Shown here piece after piece: positions 34,112 to 45,452 of a DNA stretch of 64,000 nucleotides. The notes beneath the pieces are model-generated. The model worked only from the letters and a program-made list of their open reading frames with translations. It was not told where the DNA came from and made no database searches. How positions within the stretch are numbered: position 1 is the first letter of the stretch; each line of letters starts with the position of its first letter. Made by a program: the position numbers and the translations under genes. The DNA is from Eremomyces bilateralis CBS 781.70 (lineage: Eukaryota; Ascomycota; Dothideomycetes; Eremomycetales; Eremomycetaceae): assembly GCF_010015585.1 (NCBI RefSeq), contig NW_022985067.1, positions 1 to 64,000 of the forward strand, read 5' to 3'.

Positions 34112-37100
34112 ACATCCATTTCTAGTCAATATCTCCTATTGTAGGTGGCGATAGAGTGACTTGCTCTCACCATTGGATGCTCTAGACCTCAGACGAGCGT
34201 TTTTAAATACTTTATACACTCGAATTAAGTTTTTTTCAATAACTCAAGCCATTGGCGTCATAAACAACAGTCGAGAAACGGAGGACTAGGTCGTCATTCT
34301 CTTTTTCTATCGCTCTGCAATTCGCCCAGCAATTGCCTGGGGACATTCGACGGTGATCCTGATCTTCGTCGAGCCGAGTCTCAAGAGGAAGGTTTTCATA
34401 ACCTGGGAAATAAATGCCAGACCAGTTCAACGCTTTTGAAATCAATTCTGCCTTAAAGTCTCCCCAGAAATAATCAATCTCGGATGCCGCTTGGCAATAT
34501 CATTCGGTGCCACTGTGGCTGCCCTATGGTTTAGCTCCCGCTCGATAGTCCTACGGAGATCAGAAACCGACCCCACGCATGCAGGAACAGGACGGGATCT
34601 CACATTATGGTGGCGCAGTCAAGTGTCACGGTGTCTGTCAGCGCGGGCTTCGCTTTTGACTTGGAATCAGGAATCTCGTGTTCTGTGTAAGCTTTCGATT
34701 ACGAACGGCGTACCCAGCTTTGTCAAACTTGGATCGGGACTTTTCATCAGGGGTGAGGTCAGAGGTGGAAATTTGTCCAACCAATGCGCCAGTTTCAGTG
34801 ATGTTTTCATACCGATAATCGCCCTGTCCGGTCCGAGAGCCGCTTCATTCTAGCGCTAATCAAAATATATTGGAACTGTCAATAGTTTCAATATTAACAT
34901 TCATGAACCTTACATACCTCATTACCTGCCGTACTCTGACTGGGCCCGGTTCAGAATTTGCACCGTCATCCCGTCAATAATGCCCAATAGCGTCGACATA
35001 ACACACGGGCCTTGTTCACTGTTCAGGTTTCCAGGTCTGTGGCAGAGCGGCGGAGCCACGCGAACATGCTGGGAACATTCGGGGGTTCAAGGCGCATCGA
35101 ATATCCGCGTGGCTGCTTTCACCAAGAACAAAATCAATTATTAAACCCACGGCTCACGAGTTTACGAAGACAAGATTCTCATCGTTTCTCTCTGCTTGAT
35201 TCCAAATTATCTCTCCCCATACAAAGGAACCCTAGGATACCCCGAGAAGTTGAACTGCCCTAAAAGAGGAAATCCCCTGCCACTTCGAATCTCTGATGTT
35301 CATGATCTTCCGAACTCCACGACATTCATCCGGATCGACTCAGCATCCACCTGCTTTTATCAGCCATGAATGTATCACTCCCCACAGGACACGGATCTTC
35401 GGGCCTTTTTTTCCTCCCGCAACCCAGAGAACGTTCAGCTGTCAGTATCGAACTGTTGACTGTTGAGACCTTTGCGCCTTGAGGGTCTCAATATTAAGTT
35501 TTTCCCAGCTCTCCAGACTCCAAGTCCTAAGTAAAATGACGTAGCGCAAATACCGGTAATAAATGGGCAAGATTAACAAAATTTTCCCGAGTGAGCTGCT
35601 TAGGGACACAGGCAGTGATTGTGGAGGTCGGGAATTCGGGACACGAGAAGTGCCCACTTTCCAGCGCCGACTCCCAACTACGAGGCCTTTTTTGCGGCCA
35701 GTCGAACAAGAGATACCTAGCCAGATTCCGCAGGTATGAACATCTCTCCCCCAGTAATTCCCCTGAGGCTGAAATGGGTTGTCACCTTGTCCATGCGCGA
35801 TGGCTTATGAACTATTGGAGGATCTGCAGCATCAGGTCCCTTGCTCTGGGTCCATGGGATGACAATCCAGAAAACGGATCTGACTCCGGAAAATTATTTT
35901 GTGCAAACTGCAAAGTATCATCCTACTTTAAGGGCCAAAGCCGGAAGACGCATGGGAATTGGGAATCAACTAACGTTTGTGAATCACTGAAACTGAAACT
36001 TTGGATATCTTTCCTCCGATATCAATGGCTGTTTGATCGGAAAAATTCTTCGATTTTGACGGAAGGATCAGATTATGCAGGATGGGCTTGAGTCTAACCA
36101 AAATTGGCAAGTAGACAGATGCCCTGCGGGCTGCGGATGCAAACGCATATCTTCGCTCGTCCGCCGACCACCACATACCGGCATGAGTAGCAGCACTATA
36201 ATTGAACAGTTCGGGGCAGAGAACATGTGAGGCTTAGGTATGGCTTTATCACCTCAATTAGTCAACCTAGAGATATTATTCCGGAAAGTCTCACATTGGC
36301 CCCTTTTGTTTGCAGGGACGCCTGGTCAAGACGTCACCAAAAGTCCCTGGACAATACTCGACTGTTGCACCAGCGAAGTTGCCAGCCGTTGGATGTGGGC
36401 GTTTGGCGGGTGCCGAACTCGCTAAATCGTTAGACCAGGAACCTTACCAAGCTCCAAGGGTTATATAGGAATATTGGTGGTGCAACAGGTTGGAGATTTT
36501 GCTGATGCCAGGATTTTATCGTTCACAATTCACAATTGCCAGAATGAGGCACTGAATTCAATCACCATGAAGCCTTCGTGTCGAAGGGGTACGGTCCATA
36601 TATAGCATTGCAGCTTTACAGGCCTCGTACTCAGCATCTTCTCTCTCTTTAGATTTCTTCCTAGACGACTTCGGTGCCATCAGTTCCACGCCTGTATCGG
36701 ACATCGGTGGGCTACGCATGTGGTGAGCGATGACGGGATTAATGACCATTGCAGGGGATCCGCGCGATATTAAACCTTCCAGCTTATGAGCGTCCTTCCC
36801 TTTTTCTCTGCATTTACGAGAAATATATTGGCACATGGACAGGTACTCGGGAATTATGCAGAGGTCAACTCTCTGGTTGTCGAACTCTTCTGGAGTTTCG
36901 TGTGACATAACTGGAGACTCTTTCGTTTGTGTCGACTTGTCCTATTTCCTCGCATCGGAGAGCTTCCAGGGTCCGCATCACCGTTTCTGCAATGTCACTC
37001 CTCTTATTACTGGGATTGCTCACACAACCTCGGCCTCTATCGATGCTTTGAATCCAACACACAAATTTTTCGTGCAAAGATGGAGTTGTTTCAAGACCTG

Positions 37101-40100
37101 GGACCCGGTTGGCAGACTCCGGAGCGTGCGCATGGCCTCATGCCTCGGAGTTTTATCATCTCGATCATTTTCCCTCACAGGACAGGGTCCATCCCGCATA
37201 GAGTGCATACGAGGTCTTTGAGCCACATGTCTTTGATGAGATTTTTCGATGCATGGCTTTCAGCACGACCATGGTCACCAGAACGAACGCATGAGCGGTG
37301 GCGTCATCAGCGGTCTCTTAACATTGAGCATGGATGACCTCGAGTGCTCGACCAGGATCGAAGCGTCGAACCGGGTTCGGATATATTACATGTGTTACAA
37401 TAATAGTATCGCAATATCGGAATGCCTGGTCGGGAAGGTAACCGAAAGCTCAATGGGCCCGGTAGCCAGGAATCGCGATATTAATTCGCTTCAAGGGAGT
37501 CGGCGCGGGGCACGATCGCTGCAAACCGACCGGGTGAAGGTGTCTCATGTGGTGATTTGGAAAAGTTTCCTTGTGCAGTCTCGGGCGGAGCTTTATCCCT
37601 TCACCTACAGAAGCGGGACGGTTGGTGATGTTGGCAACGGCCGAACGTTGAACCAAGACCAGAGTAAATGCTCGAACGGTACTCCGTACCTGGAACAATT
37701 TTCCGATAGACAGGCGAGAAATTGGCTCAATGATCAGTGATGGAACGTGGATAAGATGTCATGAGAATCAATCGCTCTCAATGTCAACGCTTGTTCTCTG
37801 TCTTCAGACTAGAAGGGATCATGAAAAATCAATCTATCTTCGGATCCAAGAACCGCATCTGGGCCCTCGCCGCTGCTTCCCTAGTTCTTATCAGCATCTC
37901 TGGTTATATTAATATGTCTATATTAATATAAAAACGGTCTGTTCGACCCGATCTATGCTGGGTTCCCTGGACGACAACGTCGTCGGGGTCGAGAAGGTTG
38001 CTCGACCTATGGATTCGATAGCTACGGGTTTGTGATCAACTGGTTATACGGAAATACTAATTATCCTATCGAGGTCCGTCTGAACGGACAAAGGTTGAAG
38101 GCAAAATGTCTGGCCATCCTCAACTGTCTCTGAAACGCACCAGTGGAGCTCGGGGGTTATAATTCAGAAGCCCGAGGCCCATCGTTCGGCCAGCCTTCAG
38201 AGTTCAGATGGGAGAATCAGAGGGTTGAAGCTCGAATCGCACATGTAAGAGCGGTCCGAATACTGACTTGACATTCATCTTCCGGCTGCGAATGTAGATG
38301 GACCGGTATTCGATGGACCTTGACGAGAAATCCACAGTCGGACCATTTCCAACGATCTGCGACAGGATCAACCACCAATCAATCAGTTTACGTCAAGCGA
38401 CAAGCGGGTCTGTGACTCTGTATTTTGTGCGACACGGGTAGAAACAATAGCCCCACACAATTTGGTCCGCGACATAGACGTTTAAATTGATTCAAAAACA
38501 GGACGCATTCACGGGATGGAAGAAGGTCTGGCCAACTCGGTTCCGTTCTGAAGGGACCAAGAAGTCCGGTGCATCCGAAAACCGCTGATATGGGAGGCGA
38601 GAGTGTCTCAAATTGATAGACCTGCGAGGCTTGGGATGGGTCATTCGGAGAGGTGTGATAACAGGTTGCATACAATCCGGGGTCGAGCAGAGTGATCCTT
38701 CTCACAACTGTGCATGAAGCGCATCTGCTGCTGCATTTGCCTTTCAGAGTATCATTTGATATTAGCACCGGACTCGAGCGATGGTGGCTGATAGGACTTA
38801 GGAGGGCAGATCAGCATATCACACTCCTCCATTTCGGTACCACGAGACCTGCAGCCTATGCACACAACCTCCGGCGATGTAGACCCTGCACAAAGGCCGA
38901 GCGAAGTGCCTGTTTCGGTCAATTTGGCTTGAAGCTGCAATGGTCACTCGTTCGCCAGGCATCTGGCTTGTAGGATGTTTCCTAGGAAAGCAAGTCGACA
39001 CTCGAAAGCAGAATGACGACTGGCAAGGTCAGAATTTCAGATTGAGGAAATGTCCAGAAATCGGCACGACAAGGACTCACTCCTACATTAGCTCCCGTAC
39101 CTCACCGTCCCTTGAAAAAGGAATTTGGCTTCTTTGTCTAGCGCTGATCAGCGTTGGTGGCTTCCTAGTTCCTCGGCCTCACTCCGTCGGAGACCCCACA
39201 ATGCAAGCGTTATTGCTTCCTGCAGCATCAGATCTCAGGGTGCGAGGGTGAGTTAGTGACTGTCTCGTCGTCAAGTCCACATGTCACCAAACAAGACCGG
39301 AGTCATGAAAAATGGTACAGATCTCAAATCAATAACCATGGCGATCGATGATCATGGAGATTGCTCCATCGGCATCAAATCTTGAGGTTGCCTTAGCAGA
39401 AGCCGAGTCATAGATCATGATACCATATTCCTAAATACTAGTCCGAAGAGTCAAGATCTCCCTTTGATAACCTCGATGTGTCGAAGGAGGCGTCAGACTA
39501 GGAAATAGGAAGATTCAACCACCTCCGGAAGAATGCTAACAACCCTTGCACTGCCGGTTTACTGCCGCTTTAGAGACGAGCCGACCGGGCTATTGAATTG
39601 CCAATCTGAATGTATGATTGGAAGCGCCATGCGAGCGTCTGCCGGTTCGTCTGTGAGGTTCTCGGCCTCCAGGGTTTCGCTACGGTATGGCTGTATGGAT
39701 AATGAGAAACTGGAACAGGGCTACCCATTTAACCCAAGTACCCAGTAAACGTCGAACCAGGTTCAAAATGCACGGCTTGTGTTTTTGACAGGCTGGCCTT
39801 TACCGTATCCGTCGGAACGCCGTTCATGCATCGATAAAAAGCCGATCGACGGATCCAATAGGCCCAATTCGATAACTCGCACGTACCACTAATGGCCATC
39901 CGGACACCATGCTCTTTTGGTGATGTTCGCAGGGCTATTTGACAACCTGACCGAGCTCAAGCCACTTGTTTTCAACCTGAACTGTACGGTAGTCGGTATT
40001 ATTAACAGGATATTTGATATTACCGTTCAGAGGTTAGACATCTGGTAAGTTCTCAGTCGTGTCCGTGTGAGCGCCGCTGTTCTATTGTTCACTTGGCCCT

Positions 40101-41233
40101 CTTCTCCTCCTCCTCCTCCCTCCTCAATTCCCCCCCTCAAGAACATCTGGTCGATCCTAACGGCCGGGTTCGTTACCGACGACGACCGCCTGAAACGAGC
40201 CACAAAGGTACTATGCTCATCATTCTGTTCCACTCTCATATCATCGAGGCATGGACAAGTGGTGCCACTCCAAATGCCCTTATATCACCCCGCTCACAAG
40301 CGGACGGTACTCCATGCTCCCCAGTCCCCACCACTACCTGGAATTCTCTCCGACGGGCCCATAAAGCTTACAGACTGAGTATGGCACCCGTTCCCGCGGG
40401 CGTTTTCCTGTCAATGATCTGCATGTCGCTGACTAGGCGAGATCTGTGAACCCAACCTTTGTCCTAGTGAACCACTGCGTGCCAACCGATCTGGGTATTT
40501 AGTATTGCATGCATTCCACTCTCACAGGGGTCCGAATACAGCTCCTCTCTTTCCTCTCTTGTCATTCACCTGCTCTTACTTCATTTCCTCCCTATCGACT
40601 ATCGAGTCGCTCTCTCATTATCTGGAGGCGCCAAAAGCCCACCGCGCCGGGTCTCCCAGCCGCCTTCATCTCCCTTTTCAGTATTCATCGATTTCTCTGG
40701 AGTGGTTCGATGTCCCAGTTCCGCCTCATCCAATTAGCCTAGGTCGTGGCACACCGACCGGCTTATCAGATAGTAACATCCACTTGCCCGGAGTGGTGCC
40801 ATTTGCAAATATCTTCCAGCGCGGCACTCTGCCGCAGTAGATGTTCACTTGTCCAAGTAAGAACTGCAATTCCATTTATGTCCTGGCGCTTTCGGCGACA
40901 TTTGTTGCGGTCTATAAGTCAAGAACGTTGTTTAATATCTGCGTTTAAGTGTCGGCGTGAGGGTCAGGCTCTGATGGATCGTAGCTTATATTCCCTACCA
41001 ATCCTGTTAGGCGTTAGCAACAGAACAACTTTACTATCTGGTCCGTATATATTCAACACCCCACCTCCCTTCCACGGACCGCTGGATCTCGAGATATATA
41101 TCACCGTCATTGGCTCCTGCCGATTCCAGGAAGGACTGGCGATTTCGATACTACTGGAGTGCCAAAGCAAGGAAACCCCTGGTGGAAAGTTTGCGACTTC
41201 CTAACGACGGCGGGACCGCAATCGACTGTGGAT
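34112..41233. other. Seven-kilobase region without a convincing gene
   Basis: About 7.1 kb lies between Dbp10 and the start of a Zn2Cys6 regulator. Open frames are short, scattered over all six frames and without recognisable motifs. A pyrimidine-rich stretch at about 40500-40700 looks like a fungal 5' leader, so the regulator's transcript may start near there. The segment 37906-37931 contains two TATATTAATAT copies forming AT-rich inverted repeats. A minus-strand frame at 36558-36908 (116 codons from ATG, Lys-rich near the end) is the best isolated candidate, but I would not call it a gene. The region could hold long regulatory sequence, non-coding RNA or decayed repeats. Confidence 0.5.
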
Positions 41234-43154
41234 ATGCATATCTCGTCCTTAACCAACGAACTATTTCTGCCTCAGCCATCAGCGGGGCACGGTTGGGTTG
41301 TCGAAACTCCAGTGAGAAGCAAGAAGACGTCGGAACGGTTGAGGACGGTGTCGGAGTCGCTTTCGTATCCCTCCCCTCCTATGTCCGAGCCACCGTCTCC
41401 AGTCAGATATCCGGCCTCGATTGCTGCAGACATACCGTCCGACTCCCCCCGGGCCCGAGAACTGGAGCAGAGGAGGTGGCAGAGTTCCTTTCAGCTCCCA
41501 CCGACGTCTGCCCCGCAAGTACCAGCTCATGCCGCAGCTCTTCCGCAACCTCCCAGGACATCTCTTCCGGGGCCCGCAACGGACCAATTGAGACCTGCTA
41601 CCGCAACTGCCACCGCTCATCTGGCAACCGCTCATCTGGCTCCTGCACCATTTGGGGCGTACGGGCCAACTGCGGCTCCGGCGCAAATGTCGACGATCCA
41701 GGCCACCGGGCAATTCCAGGGGCCACTCATCCGGCCCGGGCGAGCAAGGAAAATGCCCAGTATGAAGAAGGCCAACGTCGCAGCTGCATGCGTCAACTGC
41801 CGGCGGGCTCATTTAAGTTGTGATGTTAATCGACCATGTGGGCGGTGCGTGACGTCAGGGAAACAGGTACGGACTCCCTCATGCTCTTGACAATACAGGG
41901 ACACTGACTCCTCGGAATGAACAGGATACCTGCGTGGATGTCGAACACAAGAAACGCGGCAGACCGCGGTTACGTGACCGAGAGCCTGGTGAAGCTGTAC
42001 CGGAAGTCGGTATTCCCCAGCTGCAACCTCTCTCCGCAGGGGCAGCGGCAGAGCAACTTCCCACTCCATCGGGGCGAAGATCAAGATTGCGATCACGGCC
42101 TCAGAGTATCAGCTCACTAGCCGAAATCACACAAGGCGCGATACATCAGCTTGGAGGCTATTTGCGGTCGCACATAGGCCCGGCACCAGCAGTGCAAACG
42201 CCCCCACAAGCGCCTCGAGGCCTCGAGGCCGACGCCAGCAATCCCGTAGCATTCCTCGACCTGAATCTGCAGATCCTGAAAACAAACCAGGCGTTTCGGG
42301 ACTGCACATATGGCCCAGGGGATCCGCGGGGGCGCGAGCTGGCCTACTTGGTCCAAAGCCAGTGTATTCCGCAATTGCAGCGCCTCCAGAGCGACCTGCG
42401 TGTGGAACGGGCGGAGCGCGATCCCACTCACCTGCCGCCGATCGGGTCGAGCGACGGAGAGAGAGCGGTTTCCGATGTTGAGGAGGGGGATATTGCGCGG
42501 ATTACGCAAGGGTTCACGGAGCGGAGGGACATTTGGAGGTTTATCCTATCAGGTGAGAACGCGGCTGCCTTGCCGGTACAGATATCGCTGGCACGGACAA
42601 CGACCTTCTTCGTAGTGCTCGTGTTGCCACGTATGCCTCCGCCGAGAGGAAGGCCCTTCGAGACCCCCTCACATATGTCTCAGCAGGGCTTCGCGCCTAG
42701 ACAAACTGTTAGCGGTGAACCAAGTGGCCCTGCATTCTCCAGCCCTCACTCTCCCTTTACGTCGATCCACGCCACTGCGACAACACTACCTCCTACGCCG
42801 GGAACGATTCCTTTCAGCCCATCAGCAACAACCCGACCCGAGCAACATGGCCAAGAAAGCCGCCCGACCTCTCGCCGAGCTGAGCAACTTCCACCTCCGA
42901 ATCCATTCCATCAAGTTTCCTTACCACCACCGCCACAAGCCGCCACCTCCTCCCGAAGTCCAGTCCATGACCTCCTCAATTCGTTCGACCACCAGCAACG
43001 ATCAGCCGCCGAGAGTTCGAGCGTCACAGCGCAACAACCCAGCCCGGAGACAAGCCGTCGAAGAGAACGAGAGCCATCGGCCACGGGGTCGCAACCGGAC
43101 CATGACGACGGGCGCAAACGGCGGCGACTGAACATCGACGAAGTATTGGATTGA
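41234..43154 (+). CDS. Zn2Cys6 transcription factor
   Basis: Exons 41234-41866 and 41925-43154 give 620 aa. The zinc cluster is at about 186-214 with spacing C-x2-C-x6-C-x5-C-x2-C-x8-C (ACVNCRRAHLSCD, RPCGRC, then C214 encoded after the intron), so the intron cuts the cluster just before its last cysteine. A basic KKRGRPRLRDRE stretch follows. A PAS-like segment is suggested around VAFLDLNLQILKTNQAF and VQISLARTTTFFVVLVLPR. Both termini are Ser/Pro/Gln-rich, and a nuclear-localisation-like KRRRLNIDEVLD ends the protein. Target genes are unknown. I chose the ATG at 41234 (MHISSLTNEL) because upstream in-frame sequence offers only GTG; an upstream exon cannot be excluded. The upstream region is unusually long. 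Confidence 0.82.
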
Positions 43155-44261
43155 ACGAAGAATGATATGAGGAAAAGATATCTTGCAATAGGAGCATTGG
43201 AGCGCGAGTGATGCATTTAATAGAACCGAGAGAAGCAAGGAAAGTCGTGGATGATGCGACGGGATGGATCCATTCAGCAAAGGACGGATAGTGCCAAATA
43301 TTGGGATTGCCGCATATATTTGGCCGTCTAGTCTATACATACGTTTAATTATTCGGTTCATGGAAGCGTCATTGTAATTGCATTGGCGGAGAGGGGAGTT
43401 GGCATTCTGATATCCTGGGTTAAGGCAAGGCATCATGGGAATGTATATCAACATCTTTCAAGATACGAAGTGTATAACAGCGCTCGCAATATAAGAGGAG
43501 GGGATAGAATGATTACACACGGGAACGTATGTGCAATATCTAGTTTATATGACCGCGATATGATGGCAGCCCTAAGCACCCATTCAGGGTGGTGCAGCCG
43601 GGAACAAGATTAATCACCGAGCCGCTGATCACCAGTCCCCGAACTTCTGCACCGTCCGATAGTGACACAAGAACGGTCGACCAAGACGGCAAAGTACAAC
43701 GAAACCGGGGAATATCCAACCGATGATCAAGATGTATCGCTGATTCCTTAGGGGTTGTACAGGCTGGACGATCGCATCCCTGGCGCGATGTTGTGCGTCG
43801 ATTTGGAGAATTTTCTGGCGTGGCTCCATGCATACCGCGGTTCATGCAGGCCAGATGTTGTCGCCCAGCATGGCCTTGGGAGGTTATCTTATTAGACGGA
43901 TTGGACGGATCGCAGACCTATTCCGTGTAAATATTGCGACGGGATGTCATCCTCTTGTATATTAGTGTAGCTGCACATGCGAGGTATAGTCAAGCTTGGG
44001 AACCCAACCTCAATATCCCTGATAACTTCCACGTGCGTACTATCACATCAGTAGAGGGAGCGGTAGGAATTACTCCTAGCAAAACCTCATATGGTTTGTC
44101 CATGAGACTTCCATGAATGATACCGCGATCGTCTCAACCATTGAGACGTCACGAGTCTATGTTGGCTCTAAGTCCACGAGGAAAACTTATCGTTCTCCAC
44201 AGGAACGAGCCCCCAAGCGCCCATCGCCATGCAAAGCAAGTAACCAGCAAAACGCTCCCTA
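43155..44261. other. Convergent spacer, 1.1 kb
   Basis: It lies between the regulator and the DnaJ gene. Only short frames occur (for example 43540-43845 minus), none with family resemblance. It is long for two 3' ends, so an unrecognised transcript is possible. Confidence 0.4.
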
Positions 44262-45039
44262 TCACCCCAGCACCTTCAGCTTTTTCTTTTTCTTCCCCCC
44301 CTCCTTCGGCTTCCCCTTCTGAAAGTCCCGCCAACTCTCTATCCGCTTCTCCCTCGTCTGCTCCCAACTCTGCTCATGCTCCCGTTTCCGCTTCCGCTCC
44401 GCGATCTCCTCCTCCTCCTTCTTCTGCTCCCGCCCCTCCTCCTGCATCTGCGCCTTCAGCTGCTTCCGCCGCCGCACCTCGTTGTCCATCAGCACCATTT
44501 TCGTCTTCTCGCGCCACGCCTTGCGGAACTCCGCGTCCGGATCCTTGACTTCCGGGCTGTCGACCGTGAGCTTGCGGTCGCGCATGAGGAGCATGCGCGC
44601 GTCGGCGATCGCTTCGTCGAGCCGCTCGCGGAGCTTCTCGTCCATTAGTTCGGTTTGCGCTTTCTTGAGGCGGTCGAAGGCGTCTGGGGCGAGGGGGTTG
44701 GAGGTCTTGTCTGGATGGATGAGGAGGGATTTTTTGCGGTAGGTGAGCTTGATTGCGGATTCGGGGACACCGGGTTGGAGGTCGAGGACCGCATATGCGT
44801 CGAGTCGGAAGGCGTTGAGGATTCCTAGGCCATCGGGTTAGATCTGCGGCCAATAGATCTCGCGTCGATAAGAGGTAGGGGGGGTATTACTGTCAATCTC
44901 GGCATCCTAGGAGAGCAGCTGGTCAGTAACAGCACTACCGCAAAGCGTAAGACTTGTAATTATGCTCACGAACCTTATCGAATTCCTTGGATTCTCGCTC
45001 CAGCGCATCGAGGATGTCCTTATCGTCGTCTTCAGCCAT
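44262..45039 (-). CDS. DnaJ-domain protein, DNAJC8/Spf31-like
   Basis: Exons 45039-44974, 44906-44891 and 44824-44262 give 214 aa. The J domain is at about 30-95: ILNAFRLDAYAVLDLQPGVP, AIKLTYRKKSLLIHPDKTSNP with HPD at 64-66, then FDRLKKAQTEL. The remainder is a long, highly charged helix ending in a lysine-rich tail (KEGGKKKKKLKVLG). This layout, J domain followed by a long Arg/Lys/Glu helix, is that of DNAJC8 and fission-yeast Spf31, which associate with the spliceosome. The middle exon is only 16 nt. The gene is divergent from Dbp4. Confidence 0.9.
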
Positions 45040-45452
45040 GCTTAAGTGGGTTCGGAGGTGTTCTGTAAGTGGACGAGGGAGTGAGACCTAGTAGATGGCT
45101 CATTCACAAGAGAAACCTGGCGCGTAAAGTAGAATATAGCGATGTCTTCCTAGACAGATATGCAATATCAAGAACATATCAGGACTGAGACGGGCCGCCC
45201 CTCACTGGGTCGCTGCAGGTGGGCCCCCTGCTGTGGCTCACCACCCAGACGACCTATGGTCTGCGCCACCTAAATTTTCTTGACCATCACTGCAGATCTG
45301 ATATCCGCGAATGTCCACTGAAATCTGCCCGTGATTTTATTGCCACAAAGATTCGCTTGACGAAGAAGGCTACCGAGGATCTCGGAATTGGGTTTTAGCA
45401 AGTTCCGTGTAGGAAAGGTCCAACTCATCAGGGAATCCTCAACACCGGCACC
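45040..45452. promoter_or_regulatory. Divergent DnaJ/DBP4 promoter
   Basis: This is 413 bp without coding. Both downstream genes act in RNA or ribosome metabolism, so co-expression is plausible. No individual site stands out to me. Confidence 0.4.

Noticed and set aside
36558-37077. Two overlapping minus-strand frames in the 7-kb empty region
   Set aside because: They might be pieces of a small gene, but no splice pattern or family supports joining them.
43540-43845. 101-codon minus-strand frame after the regulator
   Set aside because: No recognisable domain; composition is like the surrounding non-coding sequence.
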